Shown here piece after piece: positions 1-8,309 of a DNA stretch of 46,543 nucleotides (position 1 is the stretch's first letter; the number at the start of each line of letters is the position of its first letter). This DNA is from an uncultured Steroidobacter sp. (GTDB lineage Bacteria > Pseudomonadota > Gammaproteobacteria > Steroidobacterales > Steroidobacteraceae), in assembly GCF_937958065.1 (NCBI RefSeq), contig NZ_CALFXI010000017.1:1-46543 (forward strand). Reading direction: 5' to 3'. Made by a program: the position numbers and the translations under genes. A model generated the notes under the pieces. It was not told the origin of the DNA. It worked only from the letters and a program-made list of their open reading frames with translations, and searched no databases.

Positions 1-272
1 CGGTGCCGGAAGGAGCTAGGACACTCCCGACGACGCAGACCACCGACGCCTCTTAAAGCAACCTCGCCCCAGCCCACTGACGCCTCTTGAAGCAACGTCG
101 TCCCAGCCCACCGACGCCTGTTACAGCAACCTCGATCCAGGCCACCGAGGCTCATACAGCACCGTTGAACCCGCGAAGGCTTTTCCAGTAACGTCGGCCC
201 AACCTCCGAGCTGGCGTCGTGAAACAAACACCAACGCGTCTTAACGCAACTCGGCATCAAGCACAGACGCTC
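1..272 (+). repeat. Degenerate 34-bp tandem array, copy A of a dispersed repeat
   Basis: This stretch is non-coding. Units starting CCACCGACGCC or a close variant begin at 40, 74, 108 and 142, an exact 34-bp step. Each continues as TCTTAAAGCAACCTCG-like sequence. More diverged units follow to about 270, for example near 176, 229 and 262. The head at 1-39 (CGGTGCCGGAAGGAG, then CACTCCCGACGACGCAGACC) recurs in the intergenic repeats at 9936-10151 and, reversed, at 46345-46504. The array lies 3' of the minus-strand operon that ends at 273. There are no identical repeats and no unique spacers, so it is not CRISPR. Function is unknown; a mosaic 3'-end repeat is the most that can be said. Confidence 0.75.
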
Positions 273-416
273 TTATGAATCTCCGTACGCCAACCGTAAC
301 GTCGCAATCACATCCGTAATCTGCACGATCCAGTAAACCGCACTGGCCAGCACGATCGCGCCAGAAACTCCCAGCGCGATTTTTTCACGAGTGCTCAAGG
401 TGGCGACCGCGTTCAC
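273..416 (-). CDS. Small single-pass membrane protein (47 aa)
   Basis: This short frame starts at a GTG whose last bases overlap the TGA stop of the DUF6152 gene (GTGA overlap, 413-416), which indicates translational coupling. The predicted 47-residue product has a charged N-terminus (STREK at about 8-12). One hydrophobic segment follows at about residues 13-32 (IALGVSGAIVLASAVYWIV), then a short tail ending AYGDS. It has no cysteines and no known motif. As last gene of the 894-1763/413-853 operon it may be an inner-membrane partner of the two secreted proteins. Function is unknown. The coupling and the well-formed membrane helix make it a likely gene although it is short. Confidence 0.6.
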   Translation of the reverse strand: MNAVATLSTREKIALGVSGAIVLASAVYWIVQITDVIATLRLAYGDS

Positions 417-853
417 TTCTCACTCTCATCCGACCCGTCTTTCGGCGCGCCGGTTCCCGAGGAGCCCATGAAGAGCTTGCGGCCATCGGGGAACGTGACA
501 TCTCGGCCGTTGGCGCGGCATTTCGGTTTGCACAGGCCGTCTTTCGACTGATAGCCGCGCACGACGATTTCCGTGCCGATCTTCAGCGAGTCTTTGGTGA
601 TGCCACGGCGGAGCAGCGTGTTCGGTGTCCCCCCTTCGACCATCCAGGCTTCGACCGTGCCGTCCGGCTTTTTGTTTTCGATGTGAATCCACGCGTGCGG
701 ATTGATCCATTCGACTCGCGTGACCGGGCCGCGGAGGTTCACCGGGCGGTTGGCGTCGAATTCGGCGGCGAAGGCGTGGTGGGCGTAGGCCACGGCGCTG
801 CCGAGCACGGTGCTGACCAGAGCGGCGCTGGCAATGACAAGTTTGGTACGCAT
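413..853 (-). CDS. DUF6152 family secreted protein
   Basis: The 146-residue protein starts with a Sec signal peptide (about residues 1-24, cleavage after AYA). The mature part begins HHAFAAEFD, followed by a compact beta-rich domain with VEWINPHAWIHIE, typical of the DUF6152 family of small periplasmic proteins. Two cysteines (GLCKPKCRANG) could form a disulphide or bind metal together with the N-terminal HH pair; that is speculation. It lies 40 bp downstream of the 894-1763 gene on the same strand and overlaps the 47-residue frame at its 3' end, so the three look like one operon. DUF6152 proteins commonly occur beside secreted proteins of the 894-1763 type. No biochemical role is established. 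Confidence 0.8.
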   Translation of the reverse strand: MRTKLVIASAALVSTVLGSAVAYAHHAFAAEFDANRPVNLRGPVTRVEWINPHAWIHIENKKPDGTVEAWMVEGGTPNTLLRRGITKDSLKIGTEIVVRGYQSKDGLCKPKCRANGRDVTFPDGRKLFMGSSGTGAPKDGSDESEK

Positions 854-893
854 ATTTCTTTTCCTCGAAAAAAACTGGCGACTGCGCTCGAAG

Positions 894-1763
894 TCATTGC
901 TTCGCCGGCGGCGGCGCGCCTTCGGTGGCGGGCTTCTTGCGCAGATGGCCGTACATCAGCTCTTCGACGAACTCCACACACTTGAACTGCATCAGTTGAG
1001 CGTTCGGCTCGACGCGGCGATACAGCGGCATGGCGATCTTCCACGGGCGCGTGAACGTTTCCGGATCCTCGATGGTCGCTTCGTACCAGAGATGATCCGG
1101 GCCACGTTGCGAGTAGCGTTCGGTGACTTTCAGCTTGTCGCTGTGATGATTGCCGGAGCGGTCGAACCAGGTTTGATCGTTGAAGCCGGTCACTTCCACG
1201 ACCAGCGTGTCGCCGTCCCATTTGCCGACCGACTGGCCCATCCAGGAGTCCGCCGGCGGCGGGCCCGGATCTTTCATGTAGATGTTCCGAACCGCGCCCG
1301 CGTATTCATACGCGATGAACATCTGCGAGTTGCTCTGGAAGATCTGGAACGGATACGGCATGTAAGTGGCGCGCGGCACGCCCGGCAGATAGCACTTCAC
1401 TTCCGGATCCAGCTCGAGCCAGCTCTTCTGATTTTCTTTCTTCTTCGCGAGTGCGGCCGGCGTGTACGGAATCGCGTCGCCCTCGACGACGCCTAGGCCG
1501 GCGGGCACGGAGCCGACTGCACCGAGTGCCACGACCTGCGGCGCGGGTACCGGAACGAATTGACCAGGAACCATTGCCATCGCGGCACGCGCCGCGTGCG
1601 GTTCGAGATCGTAGTTGGCGGAGTTCATGGCCTGCCAGATGCCATTCAAATCCGGCTTGCCGTCCTTGGTGCGCGGACCTTTGGCAGGTTGGGCCGCGAC
1701 GGCGACGGAAGCAACGCAAGCTGCCAGCGCCGTTGCGATCGCGCGCGTCAGAACACTCTTCAT
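894..1763 (-). CDS. Secreted protein of unknown function (289 aa)
   Basis: The product has a clear signal peptide (residues 1-23, cleavage after AVA). The mature start contains GPRTKDGKPDLNGIWQAM, a stretch often seen at the start of uncharacterised periplasmic proteins that neighbour DUF6152 genes. The rest is hydrophilic, rich in aromatic and proline residues (PYPFQIFQSN, GKWDGDTLVVEVTGFNDQTWFD), with two cysteines, one at KCYLPG and one at FKCVEF. There are no membrane helices after the signal. It is the first gene of the three-gene minus-strand operon, preceded by a good sigma-70 promoter at 1795-1824. I recognise the family by its motifs but know no enzymatic function. Confidence 0.8.
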   Translation of the reverse strand: MKSVLTRAIATALAACVASVAVAAQPAKGPRTKDGKPDLNGIWQAMNSANYDLEPHAARAAMAMVPGQFVPVPAPQVVALGAVGSVPAGLGVVEGDAIPYTPAALAKKKENQKSWLELDPEVKCYLPGVPRATYMPYPFQIFQSNSQMFIAYEYAGAVRNIYMKDPGPPPADSWMGQSVGKWDGDTLVVEVTGFNDQTWFDRSGNHHSDKLKVTERYSQRGPDHLWYEATIEDPETFTRPWKIAMPLYRRVEPNAQLMQFKCVEFVEELMYGHLRKKPATEGAPPPAKQ

Positions 1764-1794
1764 TTAAGTGAGTCTCCCCCGTGAAGTTCGAGGG

Positions 1795-1824
1795 ATAAAA
1801 CAATGCGCGGCCGGCGCGTGTCAA
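1795..1824 (-). promoter_or_regulatory. Sigma-70-type promoter for the DUF6152 operon
   Basis: On the minus strand a perfect TTGACA (1824-1819) is followed after 18 bp by TTTTAT (1800-1795), 32 bp ahead of the ATG at 1763. A second TTGACA lies 15 bp further upstream (1839-1834). The spacing and -35 match are good and the -10 is moderate. There is no experimental support. Confidence 0.55.
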
Positions 1825-1840
1825 TGAATGACGTGTCAAG

Positions 1841-1868
1841 AAAAATCGGCGCGGAAGGCCGCGCCGAT
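1841..1868 (-). terminator. Rho-independent terminator after the mutarotase gene
   Basis: A perfect 10-bp stem (ATCGGCGCGG / CCGCGCCGAT, 1845-1854 and 1859-1868) closes a 4-nt loop. On the minus strand it is followed at once by TTTTT (1845-1841). It lies about 50 bp past the stop of the gene ending at 1921, the classical form and position of an intrinsic terminator. It also insulates the promoter of the next operon. Confidence 0.85.
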
Positions 1869-1920
1869 CAAGCCGGAATGGGCGTCAAGAGATGTGAAGA
1901 TTCCGCTGTGCGCGACGCGC

Positions 1921-3111
1921 TCAACGCACGCTGAATGTATAGACCGTCCTGCTGTTGTATTCCTCGCCCGGACGCAGCACCGTGCTCGGAAACTCCGGCT
2001 GATTCGGCGAATCGGGATAATGCTGGGTTTCCAGGCAGAAGCCGCTGTGCTTCGCGTAGGGCTTGCCGGACTTCGCGGCCAGGGTGTCGTCCAGGAAATT
2101 GCCGGTGTAGAACTGCACGCCCGGCTCGGTGGTGTGCACCTCCAGCACGCGTCGCGTGCTCGGCTCCGAGACGCGCGCCGCCAGTGTCAGGCCGGGCTGC
2201 TTTTTCTTGAGCACGAAGTTGTGGTCGATGCCCTTGCCGAACCTGATCTGCTCGTGATCGACATTGACCCGATCGGCGAGCTTCACCTTGTTGCGGAAGT
2301 CGAACGGCGTGTCGGTCACGGACTCGATCTTGCCGGTCGGGATCAGTTGTCTGTTGACCGGCGTATATTCGTTCGCATAGATGGTGAACTCATGGCCGAG
2401 TACATCGCCGTTGCCGTCGCCGGCCAGATTGAAATAGGTGTGCTGAGTGAGATTGACCACGGTCGGCTTGTCGGTGGTCGCGTGATAGTCGAACGACAGC
2501 TCGTTGTTGTCGGTGAGCGTATAGGTCACGCGCGTCTGCAGGTTGCCGGGGAAGCCTTCTTCGCCGTCCTTGCTGGTGTACGTGAAGATCACGCCCACCG
2601 AGTCTTCTTTCTCGAACGGCTCGGCCTGCCATACCACTTTGTCGAAGCCTTTCACGCCGCCGTGCAGGGTGTTCGGGCCATCGTTCTTCGGCAGCTTGTA
2701 GGTCTGGTCGTCGATCTTGAACTGGCCCCTGGCGATGCGGTTGCCGTAACGGCCGATGATGGCACCGAAGTACGGCGGGTTCTTCACATAGTCATCGAAC
2801 GACTTCAGGCCGAGCACCACGTCGGTGGTCTTGCCGGTGGCATCGGGCACCAGCAGTGCGGTGATGATGCCGCCGTAGTTGGTGGCGCGCACTTCCATGC
2901 CGTTCGCGTTCACCATGGTAAACAAGTCAACGGCGGTGCCGTCGGGCAGGGTGCCGAACGGCGCCTTGCTGATGGTGTTCTTGGATTTCTCTTCCGGGGT
3001 CGGCGGTGCTTTGGGCGGCGCCGGCGGCGGCTTGCTGCAGCCGAGCAGCGTGGCGGCCAGCAGCGCGCCGGCCAGCCAGTTGAACGTGGACGACGAGAAC
3101 TCATTCTTCAT
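1921..3111 (-). CDS. galM: Aldose 1-epimerase (mutarotase), exported lipoprotein form
   Basis: This enzyme interconverts alpha and beta anomers of aldoses. The N-terminus is a lipoprotein signal (hydrophobic stretch at 11-24, lipobox LLGC with Cys25), then a proline-rich linker, so it should sit on a periplasmic membrane face. The galactose mutarotase fold follows: ATNYGGIITALLVPD, the NTLHGGVKGFDKVVW motif with the first His, TQHTYFNLAG with His224, and CLETQHYPDSPNQPEFP with Glu361, the likely catalytic base. The length of 396 residues is the usual 340-350 plus the export region. It is monocistronic, with a terminator at 1841-1868. A second exported mutarotase lies at 42335-43561. Cytoplasmic GalM lacks a signal, so a role at sugar entry is likely. 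Confidence 0.9.
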   Translation of the reverse strand: MKNEFSSSTFNWLAGALLAATLLGCSKPPPAPPKAPPTPEEKSKNTISKAPFGTLPDGTAVDLFTMVNANGMEVRATNYGGIITALLVPDATGKTTDVVLGLKSFDDYVKNPPYFGAIIGRYGNRIARGQFKIDDQTYKLPKNDGPNTLHGGVKGFDKVVWQAEPFEKEDSVGVIFTYTSKDGEEGFPGNLQTRVTYTLTDNNELSFDYHATTDKPTVVNLTQHTYFNLAGDGNGDVLGHEFTIYANEYTPVNRQLIPTGKIESVTDTPFDFRNKVKLADRVNVDHEQIRFGKGIDHNFVLKKKQPGLTLAARVSEPSTRRVLEVHTTEPGVQFYTGNFLDDTLAAKSGKPYAKHSGFCLETQHYPDSPNQPEFPSTVLRPGEEYNSRTVYTFSVR

Positions 3112-3253
3112 GTGTTATCCCCCAACGTTGACGATGAAATACTACCCGACACGGATGGGCGTGGCAGGACAAGGGGGAGACATTGCCGGGAGTGCCGGGA
3201 TGATCTGCCGATCAGCCCGCTTGAGGCGAACGCATCCTTGTCCGGCCGGTCGG

Positions 3254-3277
3254 GCGCGGGCGGCGAGCCGCCCGCGC
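3254..3277 (-). terminator. GC-rich hairpin after the EF-hand gene
   Basis: Perfect inverted repeat GCGCGGGCGGC / GCCGCCCGCGC, almost without a loop, placed 14 bp past the stop at 3291 on the minus strand. No T-tract follows, so it is a possible RNA-stabilising hairpin or weak terminator. The rest of 3112-3290 shows no gene. Confidence 0.45.
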
Positions 3278-3290
3278 CTGTCATTCGAAA

Positions 3291-3530
3291 TTATTTGTAC
3301 TTCGCGTATTCGTCGCGCGTGAGCTCGCCGTCCTTGTTGGCGTCCAGGCTCTTGAAGGCCACGAACAGCGCGTCGTCGTTCGAAGCTTCGCTCAGGCTGA
3401 TTTTACCGTCGCCGTTCTTGTCCAGAGACTCGAAAGTCGGCTTGTCCGCCGCGGCCAGTGCCGCGCTGGCCGCCAGCAGGCCGAGGCTCGCCAGCAGCGC
3501 CGGCGGGGTGATGCGAGAGAATCGGGTCAT
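3291..3530 (-). CDS. Small secreted EF-hand calcium-binding protein
   Basis: The 79-residue product begins with a signal peptide (cleavage near ALA-A at about residue 27). Two canonical EF-hand loops follow: DKNGDGKISLSE and DANKDGELTRDE, each with Asp at positions 1, 3 or 5 and Glu at 12. The spacing of the loops fits a paired EF-hand lobe. It should bind calcium in the periplasm; no target is known. It is divergent from the histidine kinase at 3713. A paralogue lies at 19109-19408. Confidence 0.85.
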   Translation of the reverse strand: MTRFSRITPPALLASLGLLAASAALAAADKPTFESLDKNGDGKISLSEASNDDALFVAFKSLDANKDGELTRDEYAKYK

Positions 3531-3645
3531 GATGCTTCCTTCCTGCCTAAGTCTCTAGTGAATGGCGCCGAAGCGGCAAGGTTCCGGCCGGCCCCGCGCA
3601 TCTTACTCCTGCGCTCGGAAACGGGGTCAATCCGTCCGCATCGGG

Positions 3646-3673
3646 TTGTGTTGGTGCCGCGCTCTTCCATAAT
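3646..3673 (+). promoter_or_regulatory. Possible promoter for the histidine kinase gene
   Basis: TTGTGT (3646-3651) and CATAAT (3668-3673) are separated by 16 bp and lie about 40 bp upstream of the kinase ATG at 3713. The match to sigma-70 consensus is fair. Confidence 0.4.
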
Positions 3674-3712
3674 AGGCCACTGTTAAATGGGTCCGGCCAG
3701 GGAGCTGCCCAG

Positions 3713-5167
3713 ATGGCCGCAGGCAATATCACCAATCGGGAGCATATCGAGGCGCGGGTCCTGAGCGAACAGGTCGCGCTCATGTGTCGGCTCACCACGT
3801 CGCCCTTGACCGCCAGCGTCGTGGTCGGCGCCATGATGGTGTGGCTGACGATGGAGGACCATGGCCTCGGTCCCTCCCTGGTCTGGTACGCGGCCCTGCT
3901 GTTGGTGCTGCTGTTACGGTGGCGGATCGCCGCGACTTATCTGCGCCGGCCGCGCGACCTGGCCGAAACCAAACGTTGGCGAACGGCGATGCTGGGGGCC
4001 GCGGTGCTCGGCGGCGCTTGTTGGTCGGTCGCCGGATCGTTCCTCCTGCCCCACGATCCGACCCGGGAAATCGTGATGTCGGTGTTCTTCATCGGCTGCA
4101 CGGCGGCGGGCATGGGCTCGCAGGCGCCGGTGCGCAATGCCTATGCGTGTCTGCTGATTCCATTCTGTCTGCCATACATCGTCACGCAGTTGCTCCTGGG
4201 CGGCGATCGTGTGGCGGTGGCGCTCGCGTTCATGGTGTACATCCCCGTGGTGCTGGTGATCGCCAAGCGACAGACCGATTCGATCGAGCGTCAGATCCGG
4301 CTCGCCATCGAGAACGAGTCGCTGGTCGAGCAACTGCGTCAGGAGCGCGACCGCGCCAACCAGGCGCGGCTCGAGCTGCAAGAGCAGCTCGACGAGCAGA
4401 AGCGTTCGACGCAGCGGATCCGCGAGCTGAACATCGAGCTGGAGCGTCAGGCGCACGAGCTGCGCACGGCGAACAACGATCTGGAAGGGTTCTCATATTC
4501 GGTGTCGCACGATCTGCGCGCGCCATTGCGAGCCATCGACGGGTTTTCCCAATTGCTGATGGAGGACCGGAGCAATGGCATCAGCGATGAAACGCGTCAC
4601 CGGCTGGAGCGTATCCGCGCCAACGTCGCCCGCATGTCGTCGCTCATCGACGACCTGCTCGAGTTCGCGCGTTGTGGTCGTCAGGCCCTGGAATTCGGCC
4701 GACTCGAGATGGCGACGCTGGCGAAGCATGCGGCCGAGCAGGCGCGCCACTCGCGGTTGAATGAAGCCGTGGAGCCCACGATCGAGATCGGCGAGTTGCC
4801 GCCGGCGCGCGGCGACGAACGGTTGATCCGCCAGGTGTGGGTGAATCTGCTGGACAACGCGGTGAAGTACACCAGCAAGGTCCAGAGCCCGCGCATCGTG
4901 GTGTGCGGACGCGAAGACGGCGATCGCCTGGTGTACGAAGTGCACGACAATGGCGTCGGTTTCGACAGCGCCTTCACCTCGAATCTGTTCGGCGTGTTTC
5001 GCCGCCTGCATGGCGCGCGTGAATATCCGGGCTCGGGGGTGGGGCTCGCCATCGTGCAACGGATCGTGACCCGGCACGGCGGTGAAGTCTGGGCCAAAGC
5101 CGAGCCCGACCAGGGCGCCACTTTCAGTTTCTCGCTGCCCAAACCCGTGCTGAGGGCGGTCGGATGA
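3713..5167 (+). CDS. Membrane sensor histidine kinase
   Basis: The 484-residue protein has an N-terminal membrane module of about five or six helices (residues 25-190), then a basic and coiled-coil stretch (about 190-250, rich in RQERDRANQARLELQEQL). A HisKA domain follows with phosphoacceptor His266 in SVSHDLRAPLR, then an HATPase domain with N-box NLLDNAVKYTSK, G1 DNGVGFDS and G2 GSGVGLAIVQRIV. The kinase part resembles the bacteriophytochrome-type kinases and the protein at 23082-24650. No receiver is attached and no response regulator is adjacent. The start is chosen for the AGGGAG site upstream. slyX follows after 13 bp. The sensed signal is unknown; the integral membrane input suggests a membrane or respiratory cue. 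Confidence 0.85.
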   Translation: MAAGNITNREHIEARVLSEQVALMCRLTTSPLTASVVVGAMMVWLTMEDHGLGPSLVWYAALLLVLLLRWRIAATYLRRPRDLAETKRWRTAMLGAAVLGGACWSVAGSFLLPHDPTREIVMSVFFIGCTAAGMGSQAPVRNAYACLLIPFCLPYIVTQLLLGGDRVAVALAFMVYIPVVLVIAKRQTDSIERQIRLAIENESLVEQLRQERDRANQARLELQEQLDEQKRSTQRIRELNIELERQAHELRTANNDLEGFSYSVSHDLRAPLRAIDGFSQLLMEDRSNGISDETRHRLERIRANVARMSSLIDDLLEFARCGRQALEFGRLEMATLAKHAAEQARHSRLNEAVEPTIEIGELPPARGDERLIRQVWVNLLDNAVKYTSKVQSPRIVVCGREDGDRLVYEVHDNGVGFDSAFTSNLFGVFRRLHGAREYPGSGVGLAIVQRIVTRHGGEVWAKAEPDQGATFSFSLPKPVLRAVG

Positions 5168-5180
5168 GCGGGGTTGAGTT

Positions 5181-5387
5181 ATGAATGACGAAGTCGTCGA
5201 ACGTATCGAATTGAAGATCGCTTACCTGGAGCGCGCCAACAACGACCTGAGCGAGGTCGTGTATCGCCAGCAGCAGGAGCTCGACGCGCTGCGCGCGGAG
5301 CTGGCCATATTGAGCGGGAAAATGGAGGCGGCGATGACGGAAGCGACGGTGTATACGCTGGAGCAGGAGAAGCCCCCGCATTATTGA
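5181..5387 (+). CDS. slyX: SlyX family protein
   Basis: The 68-residue protein is an alpha-helical coiled coil (ERIELKIAYLERANNDLSEVVYRQQQELD) ending in EKPPHY, the C-terminal signature of SlyX. Length matches the family (about 70 residues). SlyX is widespread in gammaproteobacteria and its biochemical role is not settled. It lies 13 bp downstream of the histidine kinase gene and is probably co-transcribed with it. Confidence 0.9.
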   Translation: MNDEVVERIELKIAYLERANNDLSEVVYRQQQELDALRAELAILSGKMEAAMTEATVYTLEQEKPPHY

Positions 5388-5431
5388 GCCCTGCCTGTGA
5401 GGCGGCCCCCGCGCGAGCGACAGTCACGCTT

Positions 5432-5491
5432 TTGCCAGCTCGCCACGTCGGGCCGGGCAGGTTTTCAACCTCACCCCCTCATAGCTGGCAA
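5432..5491 (+). promoter_or_regulatory. Long dyad in the leader of the STN-type TonB receptor
   Basis: TTGCCAGCT (5432-5440) and AGCTGGCAA (5483-5491) are perfect 9-bp complements enclosing 42 nt. The interior contains a small hairpin, AGGTT-TTC-AACCT. The dyad ends 40 bp before the receptor ATG at 5532. It does not match a riboswitch class I can name. It may be an RNA structure or a bipartite operator, or the GGCAAC part could be a sigma-factor recognition element for the ECF sigma at 11238. Confidence 0.35.
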
Positions 5492-5531
5492 CGGCGTGCG
5501 CGAGCGCGCTACAACTCTAATCGGGGGATAC

Positions 5532-8288
5532 ATGCTGCGTGCAATGATCGCATCGCTGCTGGCAGCCGCGTCGGTCGGCTCGGCTCTGGCTCAGACTCAG
5601 CCAAATCCAAGCGGCGCCGAGCAGACGCGCCAGGAATTCAAGATCGCCGCTCAGCCGCTGTCGCAAGCATTGCGTGAGTATGCGCAACAGAGCGGCGACC
5701 AAGTCGTGTTCTACTCCGACATCGGCAAGGGCCGTGAAGCGCCCGCGCTCACCGGCTCCTACACACGCCAGGAAGCTCTGCAGCGCCTGCTCCAGAACTC
5801 CGGCCTGAAATACCGGCGCGTCAACGCCAAGACCGTCGCGATCAGCGCCGACGCACCCGCGCGACCCGAAGCCTCCATTCAACGCACCTCGATGCCCGCA
5901 CCAATGCGGCTGGCACAAGCAACGGAACCCGCGCCTGCGCCCTTGCCCCGATCGCAAGAGCGAGACATTGGCGCTCAGCAAGCGCCGGCCGATTCATTGT
6001 TCGGCGTGGAGGAAGTGATCGTCACCGGCACCGCCGTCGCCGAGCGCACCAAGTTCGATTCGAGCGTTGCGATCTCGACGTTCAACGCGGAAGACATCGC
6101 TCAACAAGCGCCGTCCAGCTCCGCCGATTTGATTTCCGCCGTGCCGGGCTTCTGGGTCGAATCGACGGCCGGCACGACGCAAGGCAACGTATTTGCCCGC
6201 GGCATCATTCAAGACGGCGGTTATCGTTACGTCGGATTGATGGAAGACGGCATTCCGATCTATCCCGTGTTCGAGCTGTCGTTCTACAACCCCGATCAAT
6301 TCGTGCGCGTGGACGACACGATCGAGCGCGTCGAAGCGCTGCGCGGTGGCACGGCACCGATTTTCACCGCGGGCGCAGTCGGCGGTACCGTGAACTTCGT
6401 GACGCAGTCCGCGAAGGACTCCGCTCGCGGTTCGATGAAGCTCGGCTTCAGCGATTACGGCATGTATCGAGCCGATGTCGCCTGGAGTGCGCCGCTGGGC
6501 GACGACTGGGGCATTGCGCTCGGCGGCTACTATCGAACTTCCGACGGCATTCGCGACCCGGGCTACACCGCCGACGAAGGCGGACAGTTTCGCGTGAAGC
6601 TCGGCCGCAGCTTCGATAACGGCAGCATCGAATTCTTCGGCAAGTACATCGATGATCGTTCGATGTTCGTCGTGCCGATTCCGTTGACTGGCAGTCCCTC
6701 CGATCCGCGCGGCCTGAACGGCGCGGACGCGGGTACTTATTCACTGCACAGCAAAGATCTGGCTCGCGCTGGCTTGCCTGTCACTGCCGCTGAAGTCGGA
6801 CTGCGCGGCTCGAACCTGGAGGATGGCATTCATCCGCAGCTCGCCACGATCGGCGGCAAGCTCAATTGGGAATTCAACGACACGGTCTCGCTGACCAATC
6901 TGCTGCGCTACACGGATGGAGAAGTCCGCTTCGATGGCATCTTCCCCGGCGACCCTCCCGTGACCGGCGAGGTCTTCGCTGCCGATCAGGGCGTGGCCGC
7001 GAACTACAGCGTGATATCGAGCGGCGCTGCGTACGCGGCCAACCAGCTCGTGCAGAACCACGGCCACTGGGTGGTGAACAAGGAATACGACGCGATCCAG
7101 GACGATTTGCGCCTCAACTTGAAACTGGACCGTCACGCCGTGACCTTCGGCCTGTATTTTGCCGACTATTCGATGAAAGACGCGTGGAGCCTGGGTAATC
7201 AGATCCTCATGGATGTGAGCAACAGGCCGCGCCGTCTCGCGCTGCCCGGCGTCACCGATCCGAATGGCTTCACCAAGTACTCGACCTTCAACTTGCTCAC
7301 CGACTACGACGCGACAGCGTACTCGCTGTACGCGGCGGACGAATGGCAGGTGACGGACGCGCTGCGGTTCGATTTCGGCGTTCGTTACGACACCCAGGAC
7401 CTCAAAGGCACGATTCGCGCGGGTTCGCAGGAAGTGGCGCCGGACGTACCTACCGATCTCGACGGCAATCCGGCCACCACTTACGACCGCGGCGTTTCGG
7501 TGATCGGGGCGAATCGCAGCACCCTCGACGAGGACTTCGACAACACCGCCTTCTCGATCGGGTTCAACTACGAATTCACGCCCCGCCACGCGATGTTCGG
7601 CCACTACACCGATTCGGCCAAGCTGCCGAACTTCGACGATGTGCGCAATGGGGTGACGGTGAAGGACCAGGTCACCAACATCGAGCTCGGTTACAAGGCG
7701 TCGATCGAAAAGCTGGTGGTGTTCGCGACCTTGTTCCAGACCGAGTTCGACAACGTGCCGTTCCAGGACATTCTTGCCAACGGCGACATCATCGTGCGTC
7801 GCGCCGAGACGAGGACGCGCGGGCTCGAACTGGAAGGCGAGTTTCAGCCGACCGATGCGCTGGGCATTCGTTTCAGCATCACCCAGCAGGATCCGAAGTA
7901 CCAGGGCTTCACGGGCCCGGCGGCAGGGAACACGGGCAACGTCATTCGTCGCATCCCGAAGACGATGGCGCGCATCACGCCAACGTATACGTTCATGGAT
8001 GGGGCGGCGCGCGCGTACTTCACTTATACGTATGCGGGCAAGCGTTACGCGAACGACGAGAACAATATCGAGTTGCCCCAGTACACCAAGCTGGACGCCG
8101 GAGTGATGTTCGACGTCGGCGGCAACTGGACCATCCAGGTCACCGGCGACAACCTCACCGACGAGATCGGCTTGACCGAGGGCAATCCCCGCACCGACGT
8201 GGGCTCGGGCGGCATTGGCAACATTTATATGGTGCGCCCGTTGTTCGGCCGCTCGTTCATGGGCTCGGTCACGTACCGGTGGCCCTGA
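5532..8288 (+). CDS. TonB-dependent receptor with STN signalling domain
   Basis: This is an outer-membrane transporter and transducer. The signal peptide (cleavage after ALA, about residue 20) is followed by an STN domain (about 34-105, FKIAAQPLSQALREYAQQSG). A Pro/Ala linker and a TonB box EEVIVTG (160-166) precede the plug (AVPGFWVES, GLMEDGIPIYPV, GTAPIFTAGAVGGTVNFVT). A 22-strand-type barrel ends in aromatic-terminated TYRWP. Length is 918 residues from the ATG at 5532, preferred over an upstream GTG because GGGGG lies just before it and a clean signal peptide follows. STN domains contact FecR-type anti-sigma factors, and a FecR/ECF pair lies just past the trehalase at 10161-11738. The receptor at 34054-36537 is a paralogue without STN. 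The substrate is unknown; the adjacent trehalase suggests an alpha-glucoside. Confidence 0.9.
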   Translation: MLRAMIASLLAAASVGSALAQTQPNPSGAEQTRQEFKIAAQPLSQALREYAQQSGDQVVFYSDIGKGREAPALTGSYTRQEALQRLLQNSGLKYRRVNAKTVAISADAPARPEASIQRTSMPAPMRLAQATEPAPAPLPRSQERDIGAQQAPADSLFGVEEVIVTGTAVAERTKFDSSVAISTFNAEDIAQQAPSSSADLISAVPGFWVESTAGTTQGNVFARGIIQDGGYRYVGLMEDGIPIYPVFELSFYNPDQFVRVDDTIERVEALRGGTAPIFTAGAVGGTVNFVTQSAKDSARGSMKLGFSDYGMYRADVAWSAPLGDDWGIALGGYYRTSDGIRDPGYTADEGGQFRVKLGRSFDNGSIEFFGKYIDDRSMFVVPIPLTGSPSDPRGLNGADAGTYSLHSKDLARAGLPVTAAEVGLRGSNLEDGIHPQLATIGGKLNWEFNDTVSLTNLLRYTDGEVRFDGIFPGDPPVTGEVFAADQGVAANYSVISSGAAYAANQLVQNHGHWVVNKEYDAIQDDLRLNLKLDRHAVTFGLYFADYSMKDAWSLGNQILMDVSNRPRRLALPGVTDPNGFTKYSTFNLLTDYDATAYSLYAADEWQVTDALRFDFGVRYDTQDLKGTIRAGSQEVAPDVPTDLDGNPATTYDRGVSVIGANRSTLDEDFDNTAFSIGFNYEFTPRHAMFGHYTDSAKLPNFDDVRNGVTVKDQVTNIELGYKASIEKLVVFATLFQTEFDNVPFQDILANGDIIVRRAETRTRGLELEGEFQPTDALGIRFSITQQDPKYQGFTGPAAGNTGNVIRRIPKTMARITPTYTFMDGAARAYFTYTYAGKRYANDENNIELPQYTKLDAGVMFDVGGNWTIQVTGDNLTDEIGLTEGNPRTDVGSGGIGNIYMVRPLFGRSFMGSVTYRWP

Positions 8289-8309
8289 TCGTGATTTGCG
8301 ATTCTCGCG

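Noticed and set aside
1..272. Possible CRISPR array because of regular 34-bp units
   Set aside because: The whole unit is repeated with drift; there is no alternation of constant repeat and unique spacer, and no cas gene is present.
5397..5531. Upstream GTG start for the STN receptor adding 45 residues
   Set aside because: The extension would put a charged, low-complexity stretch before a normal signal peptide; the ATG at 5532 has a purine-rich site and a clean signal.
5432..5531. Cobalamin riboswitch upstream of a TonB receptor
   Set aside because: The conserved B12-box sequence is not present; only a dyad of unknown type can be seen.
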